Positions 26,726-36,009 of a stretch of DNA of 64,000 bases are shown here, in pieces. A model generated the notes under the pieces. The model was not told where the DNA came from. It did not search any database and saw only the letters and a program-made list of their open reading frames with translations. This DNA comes from Comamonadaceae bacterium 2PF (lineage in GTDB: Bacteria; Pseudomonadota; Gammaproteobacteria; Burkholderiales; Burkholderiaceae_C), in assembly GCA_005502875.1 (NCBI GenBank), contig SCMV01000004.1:123215-187214 (forward strand). Direction: 5' to 3'. The position numbers were made by a program, and so were the translations under genes. Numbering within the stretch: position 1 is the stretch's first letter; each line of letters opens with the position of its first letter.

Positions 26726-28672
26726 ATGGACGACCTCCTCCCCCATTACGAACGCGAGTTGGCCTTCCTGCGCACGCGCGCCGGAGACTTCGCCAAGCAG
26801 TACCCCAAGATCGCGGGGCGCCTTCAGCTGAGCGGCGACGTGGGAGACGACCCCCATGTCGAACGCCTGATCGAGGCGTTTGCGTTCCTGTCGGCGCGCA
26901 TCCACAAGCGACTGGATGACGATTTCCCCTTGTTCACGGAAGCGCTGCTGGAGGTCCTGTACCCGCACTACCTCAGGCCGTTCCCGTCTTGTGCCATCGC
27001 CCGGTTCGATCTGGGAGCACAGGCGTCGCAAATGAGCAAGGCCATCACCGTGCCGCGTGGCACCAGCCTGAGCAGTCGCCCCGTCAAAGGCGTGACCTGC
27101 CGCTTTCGCACCACCGCTGATGTGCAGCTCTTGCCCTTGGAGGTCGCCGAGGTCAGTCACCGTCACACGGTGCAGGCACCGACGGGCACCAGCGTGCCAC
27201 CCGGGGCCACGTCGGTGCTGTCCATCACGCTGCTCAAACGCTCGCCCCAGGTGAGCTGGGGGGCGCTGCTGTCCAGCCCCTGGCGATTGCACCTCGATGG
27301 TGAGTCGTCGCAAGTCAGTGTCCTGCGCGAGGCCCTGTGTCGGCGAACGCGGGCCGTGCGTGTTGCCTGGCAGCCTCATCAGCCCTGGCAAGCGCCTGCG
27401 TTGCCGACAGCCCTTCCTCAGCCTGCGGGTTTCGGCGAGGACGAGGCCTTGATCGATTGGGATGAGCGAGCTCACCCGGCCTACCGCTTGCTGGCCGAGT
27501 ATTTTGGTTTTGCCGACAAGTTCAATTTCGTCGACATGCCGGCGCTGTGTTCGGCTCAGGGCGTGTTTGGTGCAACCTCAGGTGAATCGGGCGTCATGGC
27601 GGGGGCGCTTGCGGGCGCGGGTGTCGACGCCGAGCCTGCCAAGCTGGTTTGCCACCTGCTGATGGATGGGTTGCGCGCCGATTCAGACGAGGCCAGGCTG
27701 CTTGAAACGGTCAACGCATCGAACCTCGTGCTGGGTGCGGTGCCGGTGATCAACCTGTTTCCCCATGCGGCCGACCCGATCCGCGTCACGCACAGGCAGG
27801 CCGAGTACCCCGTGGTCGTGGATGGGCGTCGCGCCCACGGACACGAGGTTCATTCGCTGCTGCGCGTGCACCGAGTCCGGCAAACGGCACACGGCGATGT
27901 GATCGACGAGGTTCGCCCCTTCTTTTCTCTGCAGCACGACGAGTTGCTCGATGCGCTCGATGTGCAAGCCGAAGATGGTGCCAAGCCCCATTGCCTGGCC
28001 TATTGGCAGATGCACCGCGACGAGGACCTGGCCGAGCGCAGCCCGGGGCACGAGGTGTCCATCAGCTTTGTCGACGCGAGCCAGAATCCGATGACCCCCG
28101 CTGTCGAGACGCTGTCGCTTGACGTCATGGCCACCAACCGCGACCTGCCTCACCTGCTGGCCCCCGGCACGGTGGGAGGTGACCTCTTCATGGAGGGGGG
28201 CGGGCCGGCACGAAGCATCACCTTGTTGCGCAAGCCCACGCGCAGCCATCGCATCGAGCGCGGCAAGGGCATGCTGTGGCGGCTGGTTTCTCAGCTCTCC
28301 CTCAATCACCTGTCCTTGACCGCTGGAGGCATCGATGCCTTGCGAGAGTTGCTGCGGCTCTACGACCTGCCGCACAGCGCCAGCAACCGTCGCCAGATCG
28401 ATGGCTTGGTGAGCATCGAGTTCCGCGCCGACACGGCCTGGATACCGGGTGAGCCGTTTGCCACGTTCGTGCGCGGCACGCTGGTGAAGTTGACCGTTGA
28501 TGAAGGCAGTTTCGTCGGCAGCGGGCTTGGCTTGTTTGCGAATGTCATGGATCGATTCTTCGGTCTGTATGTGCACGTCAACAGCTACGCGAGGCTGCAG
28601 GTGCTGTCTGCGCGCTCTGGCGAGGTGCTGCTCACCTGTGCGCCTCGCCACGGCGATCGTCAACTGCTGTGA
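26726..28672 (+). CDS. tssF: type VI secretion baseplate protein TssF (VasA/ImpG)
   Basis: The 648-residue protein starts with the family signature LLPHYERELAFLRTRAGDFA and continues with KQYPKIAGRLQLSGD, DDDFPLFTEALLEVLYPHYL and PFPSCAIARFDLG. It forms the baseplate wedge with TssG (two TssF per TssG). The stop TGA at 28670-28672 overlaps a possible GTG start of tssG and lies 8 bases from its ATG, so the two are translationally linked. Confidence 0.96.
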   Translation: MDDLLPHYERELAFLRTRAGDFAKQYPKIAGRLQLSGDVGDDPHVERLIEAFAFLSARIHKRLDDDFPLFTEALLEVLYPHYLRPFPSCAIARFDLGAQASQMSKAITVPRGTSLSSRPVKGVTCRFRTTADVQLLPLEVAEVSHRHTVQAPTGTSVPPGATSVLSITLLKRSPQVSWGALLSSPWRLHLDGESSQVSVLREALCRRTRAVRVAWQPHQPWQAPALPTALPQPAGFGEDEALIDWDERAHPAYRLLAEYFGFADKFNFVDMPALCSAQGVFGATSGESGVMAGALAGAGVDAEPAKLVCHLLMDGLRADSDEARLLETVNASNLVLGAVPVINLFPHAADPIRVTHRQAEYPVVVDGRRAHGHEVHSLLRVHRVRQTAHGDVIDEVRPFFSLQHDELLDALDVQAEDGAKPHCLAYWQMHRDEDLAERSPGHEVSISFVDASQNPMTPAVETLSLDVMATNRDLPHLLAPGTVGGDLFMEGGGPARSITLLRKPTRSHRIERGKGMLWRLVSQLSLNHLSLTAGGIDALRELLRLYDLPHSASNRRQIDGLVSIEFRADTAWIPGEPFATFVRGTLVKLTVDEGSFVGSGLGLFANVMDRFFGLYVHVNSYARLQVLSARSGEVLLTCAPRHGDRQLL

Positions 28673-28680
28673 GCGGCGCC

Positions 28681-29790
28681 ATGACCCACGCCGTGCATCG
28701 CCCCAGCGCTTCATCGCCTGCCATGGTGCCTGTCCGATTCAGGGCCCCGATCGACCTGCTCATCGGTGAGCCGCATGGTTTTGGGTTCTTCCAGGCCGTC
28801 CGCCTGCTCGAGCGTTGGCTGGGCGATGGGCAAGCCTCGGGCGTGGGGCTGCAGAAGCTGCAGTTTCGCAACTCTGTTTCGCTGAGCTTTCCGGCCAGCG
28901 AGATCGAGTCCATGCAGGTGAGCTGGCGTGACCCGAGTGCGGTGCACTTGCCCGCCAACGTGGACAAGGTTGACCTGACGCCCGCCTGCATGGGCTTGCT
29001 GGGTGTCACCGGGGCCTTGCCGCTGTTCTACACGGAGTGGTTGGGGCAGGTGGAATTGCGAGGACGCGATCCTTCAGCGCGCGCGTTCCTGGATGTGTTC
29101 AGCCACCGTTCTGTGGTGTTGTTCTACCAGGCCTGGCGCAAGCACCGCCTGGCGCTGCAGTACGAGGCCGACAGGCAGCGGGCCTTTTTGCCGCAGGTGC
29201 TGGCGCTGGCGGGCATCGGCCTGAAAGGCTTGCGGCATCGGCTGGAGCCGCAGCACGGCGGGGTGTCGGACGAAGGCCTGGCGTACTTCGCGGGCGCGCT
29301 GCAGCAGCGCACGTTGCCGGCTCCGCAACTGCAACGCCTGTTGCAGCGTTACCTGGGCGTGACCGTGGAGGTGGAGCCCTTTGTAGGGCGCTGGTACCGC
29401 ATCCCCGATGAGGGACGAACCCATCTGGGCGTTGGTTGGGAGCAGGGCGGTGGCTTGTTGGGTCGCAGTGCCGTGGTGGGCGAGCGCGTGTGGCAGCGAA
29501 ACCTTCGCATGCGCCTGACGCTGGGCCCCCTGGACCACACCCGGTTCCGGCGATTTTTGCCGGGTGGGCCTGGCGAGCGTGCCTTGCGCCACTGGTTGGG
29601 CTTGTTGCTCGGGCCCTCGCTGGAGTTCGAGGTGCGCCTGTGTTTGCGCCAGGACGATGTGCGGCCCGTGGCCCTCTGCACCGACCGAGCCGACAGCCTC
29701 GGGCGCCTGGGATGGGACACCTTCCTGATGACCCGCGCGGCCAATGCCGACCGCGACGACGTGCGCTACGACATCCAGGCCGCGGCCTGA
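28681..29790 (+). CDS. tssG: type VI secretion baseplate protein TssG (VasB/ImpH)
   Basis: The 369-residue protein contains GFGFFQAVRLLERWLGDG and FRNSVSLSFPASEI near the N-terminus, CMGLLGVTGALPLFYTEWLG, and HRLALQYEADR, all typical of TssG. It completes the TssEFGK baseplate wedge. I chose ATG 28681; a GTG at 28669 overlaps the tssF stop and would add four residues. Confidence 0.95.
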   Translation: MTHAVHRPSASSPAMVPVRFRAPIDLLIGEPHGFGFFQAVRLLERWLGDGQASGVGLQKLQFRNSVSLSFPASEIESMQVSWRDPSAVHLPANVDKVDLTPACMGLLGVTGALPLFYTEWLGQVELRGRDPSARAFLDVFSHRSVVLFYQAWRKHRLALQYEADRQRAFLPQVLALAGIGLKGLRHRLEPQHGGVSDEGLAYFAGALQQRTLPAPQLQRLLQRYLGVTVEVEPFVGRWYRIPDEGRTHLGVGWEQGGGLLGRSAVVGERVWQRNLRMRLTLGPLDHTRFRRFLPGGPGERALRHWLGLLLGPSLEFEVRLCLRQDDVRPVALCTDRADSLGRLGWDTFLMTRAANADRDDVRYDIQAAA

Positions 29791-29861
29791 CCCAAGGCGT
29801 TGACGCACCTCAGGGCCTTTCGAATTCAGACATCACAACACATCATCAAAAAGGCGAGACC

Positions 29862-32555
29862 ATGTCACATCCCCTTGAACTGCTGATCACCAAGCTCAAC
29901 GACACCACTCGCCGCGCGGCCGAGCAAGCGGTGGTGTTGTGCAAGCAGCGCGGCCACCAGGAGGTGGACGTCGAGCACCTGATGCTGGCCTTGCTGGCTC
30001 AGCCGGCCAATGACCTGCTGTTGCTGTGTCGCCATGCCGATGTGTCCGTCGATGGGCTGGTGCACGACCTGGAGTCGGAGCTGTCTCGCTTTGCCTCGGG
30101 CAGCAACCGCCCGCCGGTGTTTTCGGTGCACGTGCCGGTGCTGCTGGAGCAGGCCTGGCTGGTGGCTTCGCTGTCAGCGCCGTCTGCACGCATCCGCAGC
30201 GCGCACCTGCTCCTGGCCTGGTTGACCGAGCCCACGCTGTCGCAACTGGCCGTGCGCAGCTCGCGTCGCCTGGCGCAGTTCAACCTGACCGAGCTCAAGC
30301 ACCGCCTGGCCGAGCTGACCGCTGACTCGCCCGAAGCGCCTGTGAGCAACGCGGCGATGGCTGGCACGGACCCCGCGTCGCAGGCCAACCTGGGCGCCGA
30401 TGCGGCGCAAGGCCCGGGTCGCACCCCGGCGCTGGACCAGTTCACCACCAACCTGACCGAGCGCGCCCGCCAGGGGCAGCTCGATCCGGTCATCGGGCGC
30501 GACACCGAGATCCGCCAAGCCATCGACATCCTGCTGCGTCGCCGCCAGAACAACCCCATCCTCACGGGCGAGGCCGGCGTGGGCAAGACGGCCGTGGTCG
30601 AAGGCCTGGCCCTGCGCGTGGCCTCGGGTGACGTGCCGCCGGCCTTGCAAGGCGTGGCCATCCACGTGCTGGACATGGGCCTGCTGCAGGCCGGTGCATC
30701 GGTCAAGGGTGAGTTCGAAAATCGCCTGAAAAACGTCATCGACGAGGTGCGCAAGAGCCCGCACCCCATCATCCTGTTCATCGACGAGGCGCACACGCTG
30801 ATCGGCGCGGGTGGCCAGGCTGGTGGCGGTGACGCGGCCAACCTGCTCAAGCCTGCGCTGGCGCGGGGCGAGCTGCGCACCATCGCGGCGACCACCTGGA
30901 GCGAATACAAGCAATACGTGGAAAAAGACGCTGCCCTGGCACGGCGCTTCCAGGTCATCAAGGTCGAAGAGCCGAGTGAAAGCACCGCCGCAGCCATGCT
31001 GCGCGGCATGGCCCCGCTGATGGAAAAGCACTTTGGCGTGCGCCTGCTCGACGAGGCCATCACCGAGGCGGTGCGGCTGTCCTCGCGCTACATCAGCGGC
31101 CGCCAGTTGCCTGACAAGGCCGTGAGCGTGCTCGACACCGCCTGTGCGCGCGTGGCCCTGGGCCAAAGCGCCACGCCCGCCCGCATCGAGGACGCGCGCC
31201 GCCGCATCGAGCAGATCGACGCGGAGGTGTCGGCCTTGCAGCGCGAGGTGGCGGCCCGCATCGAGGGCTCTGCCCAGCGCGCGGTGCGGCTGGATGAGCT
31301 GGGCATGGCGCGCCTGGACCTGCAGCATCAGTTGCAAGCCGACGAGGCCCGCTGGTCGCAGGAGCAGCAGGCCGTTCAGGCCATCCTGGCGTTGCGCCAA
31401 CAAGGCGAGCAGCAGGCCGGTGGCCTGAGCGACGACGAAGCCGCCGAGCTCAGCCAACTGCAAGCCGACCTGCGTGCGTTGCAGGGCGAGGCCCCGCTGG
31501 TGCCCGTGCAGGTCGATGGCCACGTGGTGGCCGACATCGTCAGCGGCTGGACGGGCATCCCGCTGGGCAAGATGGTGCTCGACGAGATCGAGACCGTGCG
31601 CCAGCTGAACACCACGCTGCAAGAGCGCGTCATCGGGCAAGACCACGCCCTGGGCGCCATCGCGCAGCGCGTGCGCACCGCCCGCGCCGGCCTGGAGGAC
31701 CCGAACAAGCCGCGCGGCGTTTTCCTCTTCGTGGGCCCCAGTGGCGTCGGCAAGACCGAGACCGCGCTGGCCCTGGCCGACATCCTCTATGGCGGCGAGC
31801 GCAACCTCATCACCATCAACATGAGCGAGTACCAGGAGGCCCACAGCGTCAGCGGCCTCAAGGGCTCTCCCCCGGGCTACGTGGGTTACGGCCAGGGCGG
31901 CGTGCTGACCGAGGCCGTGCGCCGCAAGCCCTACAGCGTGGTGCTGCTCGATGAGGTCGAAAAAGCCCACCCCGACGTGCTGGAGATGTTCTTCCAGGTT
32001 TTTGACAAGGGCCGCATGGACGACGCCGAAGGCCGCGAAATCGACTTCCGCCAGACGCTGATCATCCTCACCTCCAACGCCGGCTCGCAGCAGATCATGC
32101 AGGCCTGCATGCAGCACGACGAGCAGGCCGGCGGCGTGGTGATGAAGTCACCCGACGCCATGCCCGCCGCCGACGAGCTGGCCGAGGGCTTGCGTCCTGT
32201 GCTCTACAAGACCTTCAAGCCGGCCTTCATCGGTCGCACCAAGGTGGTCCCGTACTACCCGCTGCACGATGACGTGCTGGCCGAGGTCATCCGCCTCAAG
32301 CTCGAGCGCATCGCCGCGCGCGTCAAGGCCAACCACCAGGCTGAACTGACTTTTGATGAGTCGCTGATCGACACCGTGCTGGCGCGCTGCACCGAGGTCG
32401 ACACCGGCGCCCGCGCGGTCGATCACATCCTCAACGGCAGCATGCTGCCCGAGGTGGCCGACGCCGTGTTGGCGGCGATGGCCGATGGGCGTGCGATCGA
32501 GCGCATCCGCGTTGGCGCGAACGAGCAGGGCGAGTTCACGTTCGAGGTGGCCTGA
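29862..32555 (+). CDS. tssH: type VI secretion AAA+ ATPase ClpV (TssH)
   Basis: The 897-residue Clp/Hsp100 unfoldase disassembles contracted TssBC sheaths. An N-domain (1-160, HPLELLITKLNDTTRRAAEQ) binds the sheath. AAA1 has Walker A GEAGVGKT (236-243) and LFIDEAHTLIGAG, a middle domain follows, and AAA2 has GPSGVGKT (about 625) and VVLLDEVEKAHPDV. The ClpV-specific N-domain separates it from housekeeping ClpB. ATG 29862 follows AAGGCGAGA. It is the last gene of the rightward T6SS operon. tssA and vgrG, which often lie beyond, are absent. Confidence 0.96.
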   Translation: MSHPLELLITKLNDTTRRAAEQAVVLCKQRGHQEVDVEHLMLALLAQPANDLLLLCRHADVSVDGLVHDLESELSRFASGSNRPPVFSVHVPVLLEQAWLVASLSAPSARIRSAHLLLAWLTEPTLSQLAVRSSRRLAQFNLTELKHRLAELTADSPEAPVSNAAMAGTDPASQANLGADAAQGPGRTPALDQFTTNLTERARQGQLDPVIGRDTEIRQAIDILLRRRQNNPILTGEAGVGKTAVVEGLALRVASGDVPPALQGVAIHVLDMGLLQAGASVKGEFENRLKNVIDEVRKSPHPIILFIDEAHTLIGAGGQAGGGDAANLLKPALARGELRTIAATTWSEYKQYVEKDAALARRFQVIKVEEPSESTAAAMLRGMAPLMEKHFGVRLLDEAITEAVRLSSRYISGRQLPDKAVSVLDTACARVALGQSATPARIEDARRRIEQIDAEVSALQREVAARIEGSAQRAVRLDELGMARLDLQHQLQADEARWSQEQQAVQAILALRQQGEQQAGGLSDDEAAELSQLQADLRALQGEAPLVPVQVDGHVVADIVSGWTGIPLGKMVLDEIETVRQLNTTLQERVIGQDHALGAIAQRVRTARAGLEDPNKPRGVFLFVGPSGVGKTETALALADILYGGERNLITINMSEYQEAHSVSGLKGSPPGYVGYGQGGVLTEAVRRKPYSVVLLDEVEKAHPDVLEMFFQVFDKGRMDDAEGREIDFRQTLIILTSNAGSQQIMQACMQHDEQAGGVVMKSPDAMPAADELAEGLRPVLYKTFKPAFIGRTKVVPYYPLHDDVLAEVIRLKLERIAARVKANHQAELTFDESLIDTVLARCTEVDTGARAVDHILNGSMLPEVADAVLAAMADGRAIERIRVGANEQGEFTFEVA

Positions 32556-32624
32556 AGCGGCGTGGGGTGGCGTTGATGCAGCGCCGCCTGGTCCGCCCTG
32601 GTGGGGTCCTCGGGCCCTCAGGCC

Positions 32625-32858
32625 TCAGTCCATCTCCAGGATGAGCATCGCCTCGTCGCGCCAGTAGATGGCCGCGGCGTAGAAACCTTCCCAGACGCAG
32701 CCATTGCAACCGCGACCGCAGCAGGTCGTTGGTGCCGCAGGAGGCTCGCGCAGCGTCAGGTTGCGTGCCCTGGCCTCGGCCTGCAGGGCCTGAAACACCG
32801 CCTGAGCCGCGCTCAGCTCGCACAGCGGTTGCGTCAACGAGGGGACGGGAGTGAGCAT
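32625..32858 (-). CDS. oxidoreductase-like domain protein (small, Cys-rich)
   Basis: This 77-residue protein resembles the 'oxidoreductase-like' family (PF09791 type). After a helical N-terminus comes PPAAPTTCCGRGCNGCVWEGF and then YAAAIYWRDEAM, with the four clustered cysteines CC-x2-GC-x2-C characteristic of the family. The Cys cluster probably binds metal or is redox active. The biochemical role is not known. It is convergent with tssH and separated from it by 69 bases. Confidence 0.75.
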   Translation of the reverse strand: MLTPVPSLTQPLCELSAAQAVFQALQAEARARNLTLREPPAAPTTCCGRGCNGCVWEGFYAAAIYWRDEAMLILEMD

Positions 32859-32940
32859 GGGCCGGATTTTACCGGCCGTCAGCCTGGGTGAGTTCGCGCC
32901 AGGGCGCGCCCCTCTCCGTGGCATAGTCTGACGGCGGTCG

Positions 32941-33795
32941 GTGAAGTCCGCTGACCTTGCCCAGCCCCACGTGACCGAACCCAGCCCATCTCCCTCATCC
33001 TCGACGGCCATCGACGGCTCGGCCTCCCATGCGATCGGGCGGCTGGCCGAGCCAGCCCAGCCCATGCTGGCCGTGTACGGCCACGTCGTGACCTGGCGTC
33101 ACCTCGTCATCACGGCGGTGCTGCTGCTGTTGCTCATGGCCGCCCTGGCGGCTGGCGTTGCCTGGTGGGCATGGCACAACTTGGCGGCGAGCGTGGTGTT
33201 GCGTGAGCAGCAAGCCCTGGTGCGCCTGCCTGAGCAACTGAGCGTGCAAGCTTCGCTCACCCGCAAAGTGATGGTTCAGGTCGATCAGGTGCTGCCGGTT
33301 CGCGTGCCCATCCAGCAAGACATCAGCGTCCCCTTGACCGATCCGATCCCGGTGCAGGTCAGCATCGACACCGTGGTGCCGGTCAACCTCTCGGTGCCGG
33401 TCAGGCACGTCTTCAAGCTCGATCAGGTCATCGACGTGGACAGCACGGTCCGCACACGTGTGTTGGGCATCCCACTGAGCCTGCCGGTCAAGGGGCAGGT
33501 GCCGGTGCGTGCCGATGTGCCCATCGACATCGTCGTGCCAGTCAAACAGGACCTGCCAGTGGCCCTGACCACCCAGGCGCAGGTGCGCATCACCGAGCCC
33601 TTGCGCACGCGCATCGACACGGTGATCGAGGCCAAGGTGCCCATTCGCGAGTCGCTGGCCCTGCCGATCAGCGAACCGGTGAGTGCTCGCCTGACCTTCC
33701 CCCAGCGGCAGGTCGAGGCCGGTCTGGACCTGATGGCGTTGACGGTTCCCTTCGAGTCCGTGTCGCTGGGCCTTCGCCGGCCGACACAGCCCTGA
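32941..33795 (+). CDS. unrecognised membrane-anchored VPV-repeat protein, copy A
   Basis: I do not recognise this 284-residue protein. It has one membrane segment (about 54-80) with a Pro/Ser-rich cytoplasmic N-terminus, then ~200 residues with strict beta-strand alternation and repeated V-P-V units (VLPVRVPIQQ, IPVQVSIDTVVPVNLSVPV, GQVPVRADVPIDIVVPV). Each unit is 10-14 residues, resembling a long beta-helix or tube-like lipid-binding fold on the periplasmic side. The next gene encodes a clear paralogue. A GTG start at 32941 has no obvious ribosome-binding site; GTG 32971 or ATG 33064 are alternatives. Confidence 0.6.
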   Translation: MKSADLAQPHVTEPSPSPSSSTAIDGSASHAIGRLAEPAQPMLAVYGHVVTWRHLVITAVLLLLLMAALAAGVAWWAWHNLAASVVLREQQALVRLPEQLSVQASLTRKVMVQVDQVLPVRVPIQQDISVPLTDPIPVQVSIDTVVPVNLSVPVRHVFKLDQVIDVDSTVRTRVLGIPLSLPVKGQVPVRADVPIDIVVPVKQDLPVALTTQAQVRITEPLRTRIDTVIEAKVPIRESLALPISEPVSARLTFPQRQVEAGLDLMALTVPFESVSLGLRRPTQP

Positions 33796-33804
33796 ATCAC
33801 CGCG

Positions 33805-34527
33805 ATGGCCTCGACCTTGGCTCGCGGTGGATGGCACCGACCGATCAGCCTGAAGTCCTTGCTGGTCGTGGGCGGCTTGGTGCTGCTGGCGTGGCTGGCG
33901 CTGATGCTGAGCGCGGTCTGGTTCGTCTACACACAACTCGACGCGCGCATGGACCTGCACGAGCAGCCGGTGACCTTGCACCTGCCTGCTGGCCTCAAGG
34001 CGCAAGCCCAGGTGCAGCAACCGGTGAGCACGAGGATCGATTTGCGACCCGTGGTGAACGTGCCGGTTCGCCAGCGCTTGCGTGCCCAGGTCGAAGACAC
34101 CTTGCTGATGCGGGCCAACCTGGCGACCCAGGTGCAGGTTGACACCGAGGTGCAGGTCGATCAGGTGGTGGCAGTGAAAACCGAGTTGAGCATGCGGGTG
34201 CCTTTGGTCTCCTGGCTGCCCGCGTTTGACGTCGTTTTACCGGTGACGCTGAACGTGCCGTTCAAGGCCCGCGTGCCGGTGCGTGCGCAGGTGCCGGTGC
34301 GCTTCGATGCGCTGGTCAGTGGGGAGCTGCGGGCGCCTGTCGAGGTGCCGCTGGAGGCGGTTTTCCGACTGCGGCCCGAGGTGCACGCAGACCTGCACGC
34401 CCAGCTCCGTGGGCACATGGATTTCGTCGTGCGGGATGCCATGCCCGCCGTCCCCTTGACCATCGTTCGGGCCCGCCTGCTGGTGCCTTTTGACGTGCCG
34501 AGCATCCGCCAGCGCGAGCGCCCCTGA
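33805..34527 (+). CDS. unrecognised membrane-anchored VPV-repeat protein, copy B
   Basis: The 240-residue paralogue of the preceding protein is 9 bases downstream and surely co-transcribed. It has a single membrane segment (about 18-42, LLVVGGLVLLAWLALMLSAV) and then repeated short valine-rich strands (VNVPVRQRLRAQV, QVQVDTEVQVDQVVAV, ARVPVRAQVPVRFDALV). The two proteins share topology and repeat type but differ in sequence, so they may act as a hetero-oligomer. No enzyme motif is visible. Nothing in the neighbourhood (T6SS on one side, diguanylate cyclases on the other) fixes a function. Confidence 0.65.
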   Translation: MASTLARGGWHRPISLKSLLVVGGLVLLAWLALMLSAVWFVYTQLDARMDLHEQPVTLHLPAGLKAQAQVQQPVSTRIDLRPVVNVPVRQRLRAQVEDTLLMRANLATQVQVDTEVQVDQVVAVKTELSMRVPLVSWLPAFDVVLPVTLNVPFKARVPVRAQVPVRFDALVSGELRAPVEVPLEAVFRLRPEVHADLHAQLRGHMDFVVRDAMPAVPLTIVRARLLVPFDVPSIRQRERP

Positions 34528-34719
34528 GTCGCCCGGGGGCAAGCCTTTGAGGCGCTTGTGCTTTGCGTCAGTTGCGCCTTCCGTGAAAAAGTGCAGGATG
34601 CAAGGGCGGGCTTGCCCCAGGGGCCGCGCAAACACCGGGTCGTTTTTTCAATGGCTGTCGCATGATCGCGTCCAGCCGATGCCCGGTGTCGTGGGGCAGG
34701 GCCGTCTCAGGAGTCGGGT

Positions 34720-36009
34720 TTGTCGCAAGCAGGTGTCATTCAATCAGGTGGTGTGACGGGGCAACAGCCTCCCGACCGCGCTGCGCTGGTCGAGCAGACC
34801 CTGGAGCGCGGATTCCCGCTGATGGTTTTCCCGCCTGCACTGGAGGGCTTCTTCCAGCAGGAATGCGAAGCAGACCGGCTGCGACACGTGACGGCATCTG
34901 GTGTGGCGGCGGTGTTGTTGTTCGCCGGCATGCTGGTCAGCGACTGGCTGCTCACGCCCGAGACCTTTGGGCTCGCCTGCGCTTTGCGATTGGGGGTCTT
35001 TGCCCCGGTGGTGCTGGCCGGGCTGTGGGCGCTGCGCCTGATCAGGTCTGCGCAGCTGACCGAGTGGGGCATCGCCCTGGCCGGAATGCTGGCGATCTTG
35101 CTGACCGGGGTCATCCTGCTCAAAGCCGAGAGCCGCTGGGCCCTCTCCAGGGTGGTCGAGCTCAACATCATCGTTGTTTACACCTGCACGCTGGCCCGGT
35201 TCTGGCCGGCGGTGGCGATGGCCGGCTGGGTCGCCCTGGTCCAGGCCTTCCTGGTGTTCACGCTGCCTGACTTCACGGGCGTGATCAGCATCAACGCGAC
35301 CTTGCTGGTGCTGGTGGTGATGGCCTTCACCCTGTTTGGCAACTACACGCTGGAGCGCCACGAGCGCTGCGCCTTTTTGATGGCCCAGCGTGAGCGTGCC
35401 CTGCAGGACGCCCTCGAGGCCTCCCATGCGCAACTCGCTCACCTGGCCACCACCGACTCCCTGACGGAGGTCGCCAACCGCCGTTCCGCAGAGTCTTTCC
35501 TGGCCCAGACCTGGGCGCATGCCCAAAAGCGAGACCTGTCGGTGGCCCTGATTGCCATCGATGTGGACCACTTCAAACGCTTCAACGACCACCATGGCCA
35601 CCAGGCCGGAGACCGCTGCCTGCAGTCCGTGGCCCGAGCGCTCACGAGCTGTTCTCGCCGGGCCGGAGACCTGGTGGCGCGAATGGGCGGCGAGGAGTTC
35701 TTGTTGATCATGGTGGACGTGGACCAGCGCACGGCGATGTCGGTGGCCCAGCGGGTGCGTGACGTCGTGCGTGGACTGGCCGTGCCGCATGCCGCCCCGG
35801 GCTGCGGCCCCGTGGTCACCGTGAGCGTGGGCGTGGCCACGGTTCGACCCGCTCACCAGGTTGGCCTGGCCGAGACCATGAAGCAGGCCGATGAGGCGCT
35901 TTATGCCGCCAAAGGCAGCGGACGCAACCGCGTTTGCACCCGGCTGGCCGATGGCGAAATGCATTGCCTCGATGAGGCCGGTCTGTTGCCGGAGGGGCTT
36001 GGGTCATGA
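34720..36009 (+). CDS. membrane diguanylate cyclase with I-site
   Basis: The 429-residue enzyme makes c-di-GMP from two GTP. About six membrane segments (50-225) form an integral sensor domain. A short coiled coil leads to the GGDEF domain (TTDSLTEVANRRS onwards) with the active-site loop GGEEF at 323-327. The product-inhibition I-site RxxD is at R314-D317, so feedback control is likely. The start is TTG 34720, with an excellent AGGAG six bases upstream. Its stop overlaps the start of a second cyclase gene (ATGA). Confidence 0.92.
   Translation: MSQAGVIQSGGVTGQQPPDRAALVEQTLERGFPLMVFPPALEGFFQQECEADRLRHVTASGVAAVLLFAGMLVSDWLLTPETFGLACALRLGVFAPVVLAGLWALRLIRSAQLTEWGIALAGMLAILLTGVILLKAESRWALSRVVELNIIVVYTCTLARFWPAVAMAGWVALVQAFLVFTLPDFTGVISINATLLVLVVMAFTLFGNYTLERHERCAFLMAQRERALQDALEASHAQLAHLATTDSLTEVANRRSAESFLAQTWAHAQKRDLSVALIAIDVDHFKRFNDHHGHQAGDRCLQSVARALTSCSRRAGDLVARMGGEEFLLIMVDVDQRTAMSVAQRVRDVVRGLAVPHAAPGCGPVVTVSVGVATVRPAHQVGLAETMKQADEALYAAKGSGRNRVCTRLADGEMHCLDEAGLLPEGLGS

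Noticed and set aside
32941..34527. The VPV-repeat genes considered as T6SS effectors or immunity proteins
   Set aside because: They have membrane anchors and regular beta repeats but no toxin motif or adaptor (VgrG, PAAR, Hcp fusion), and the clpV end is followed by an unrelated convergent gene.
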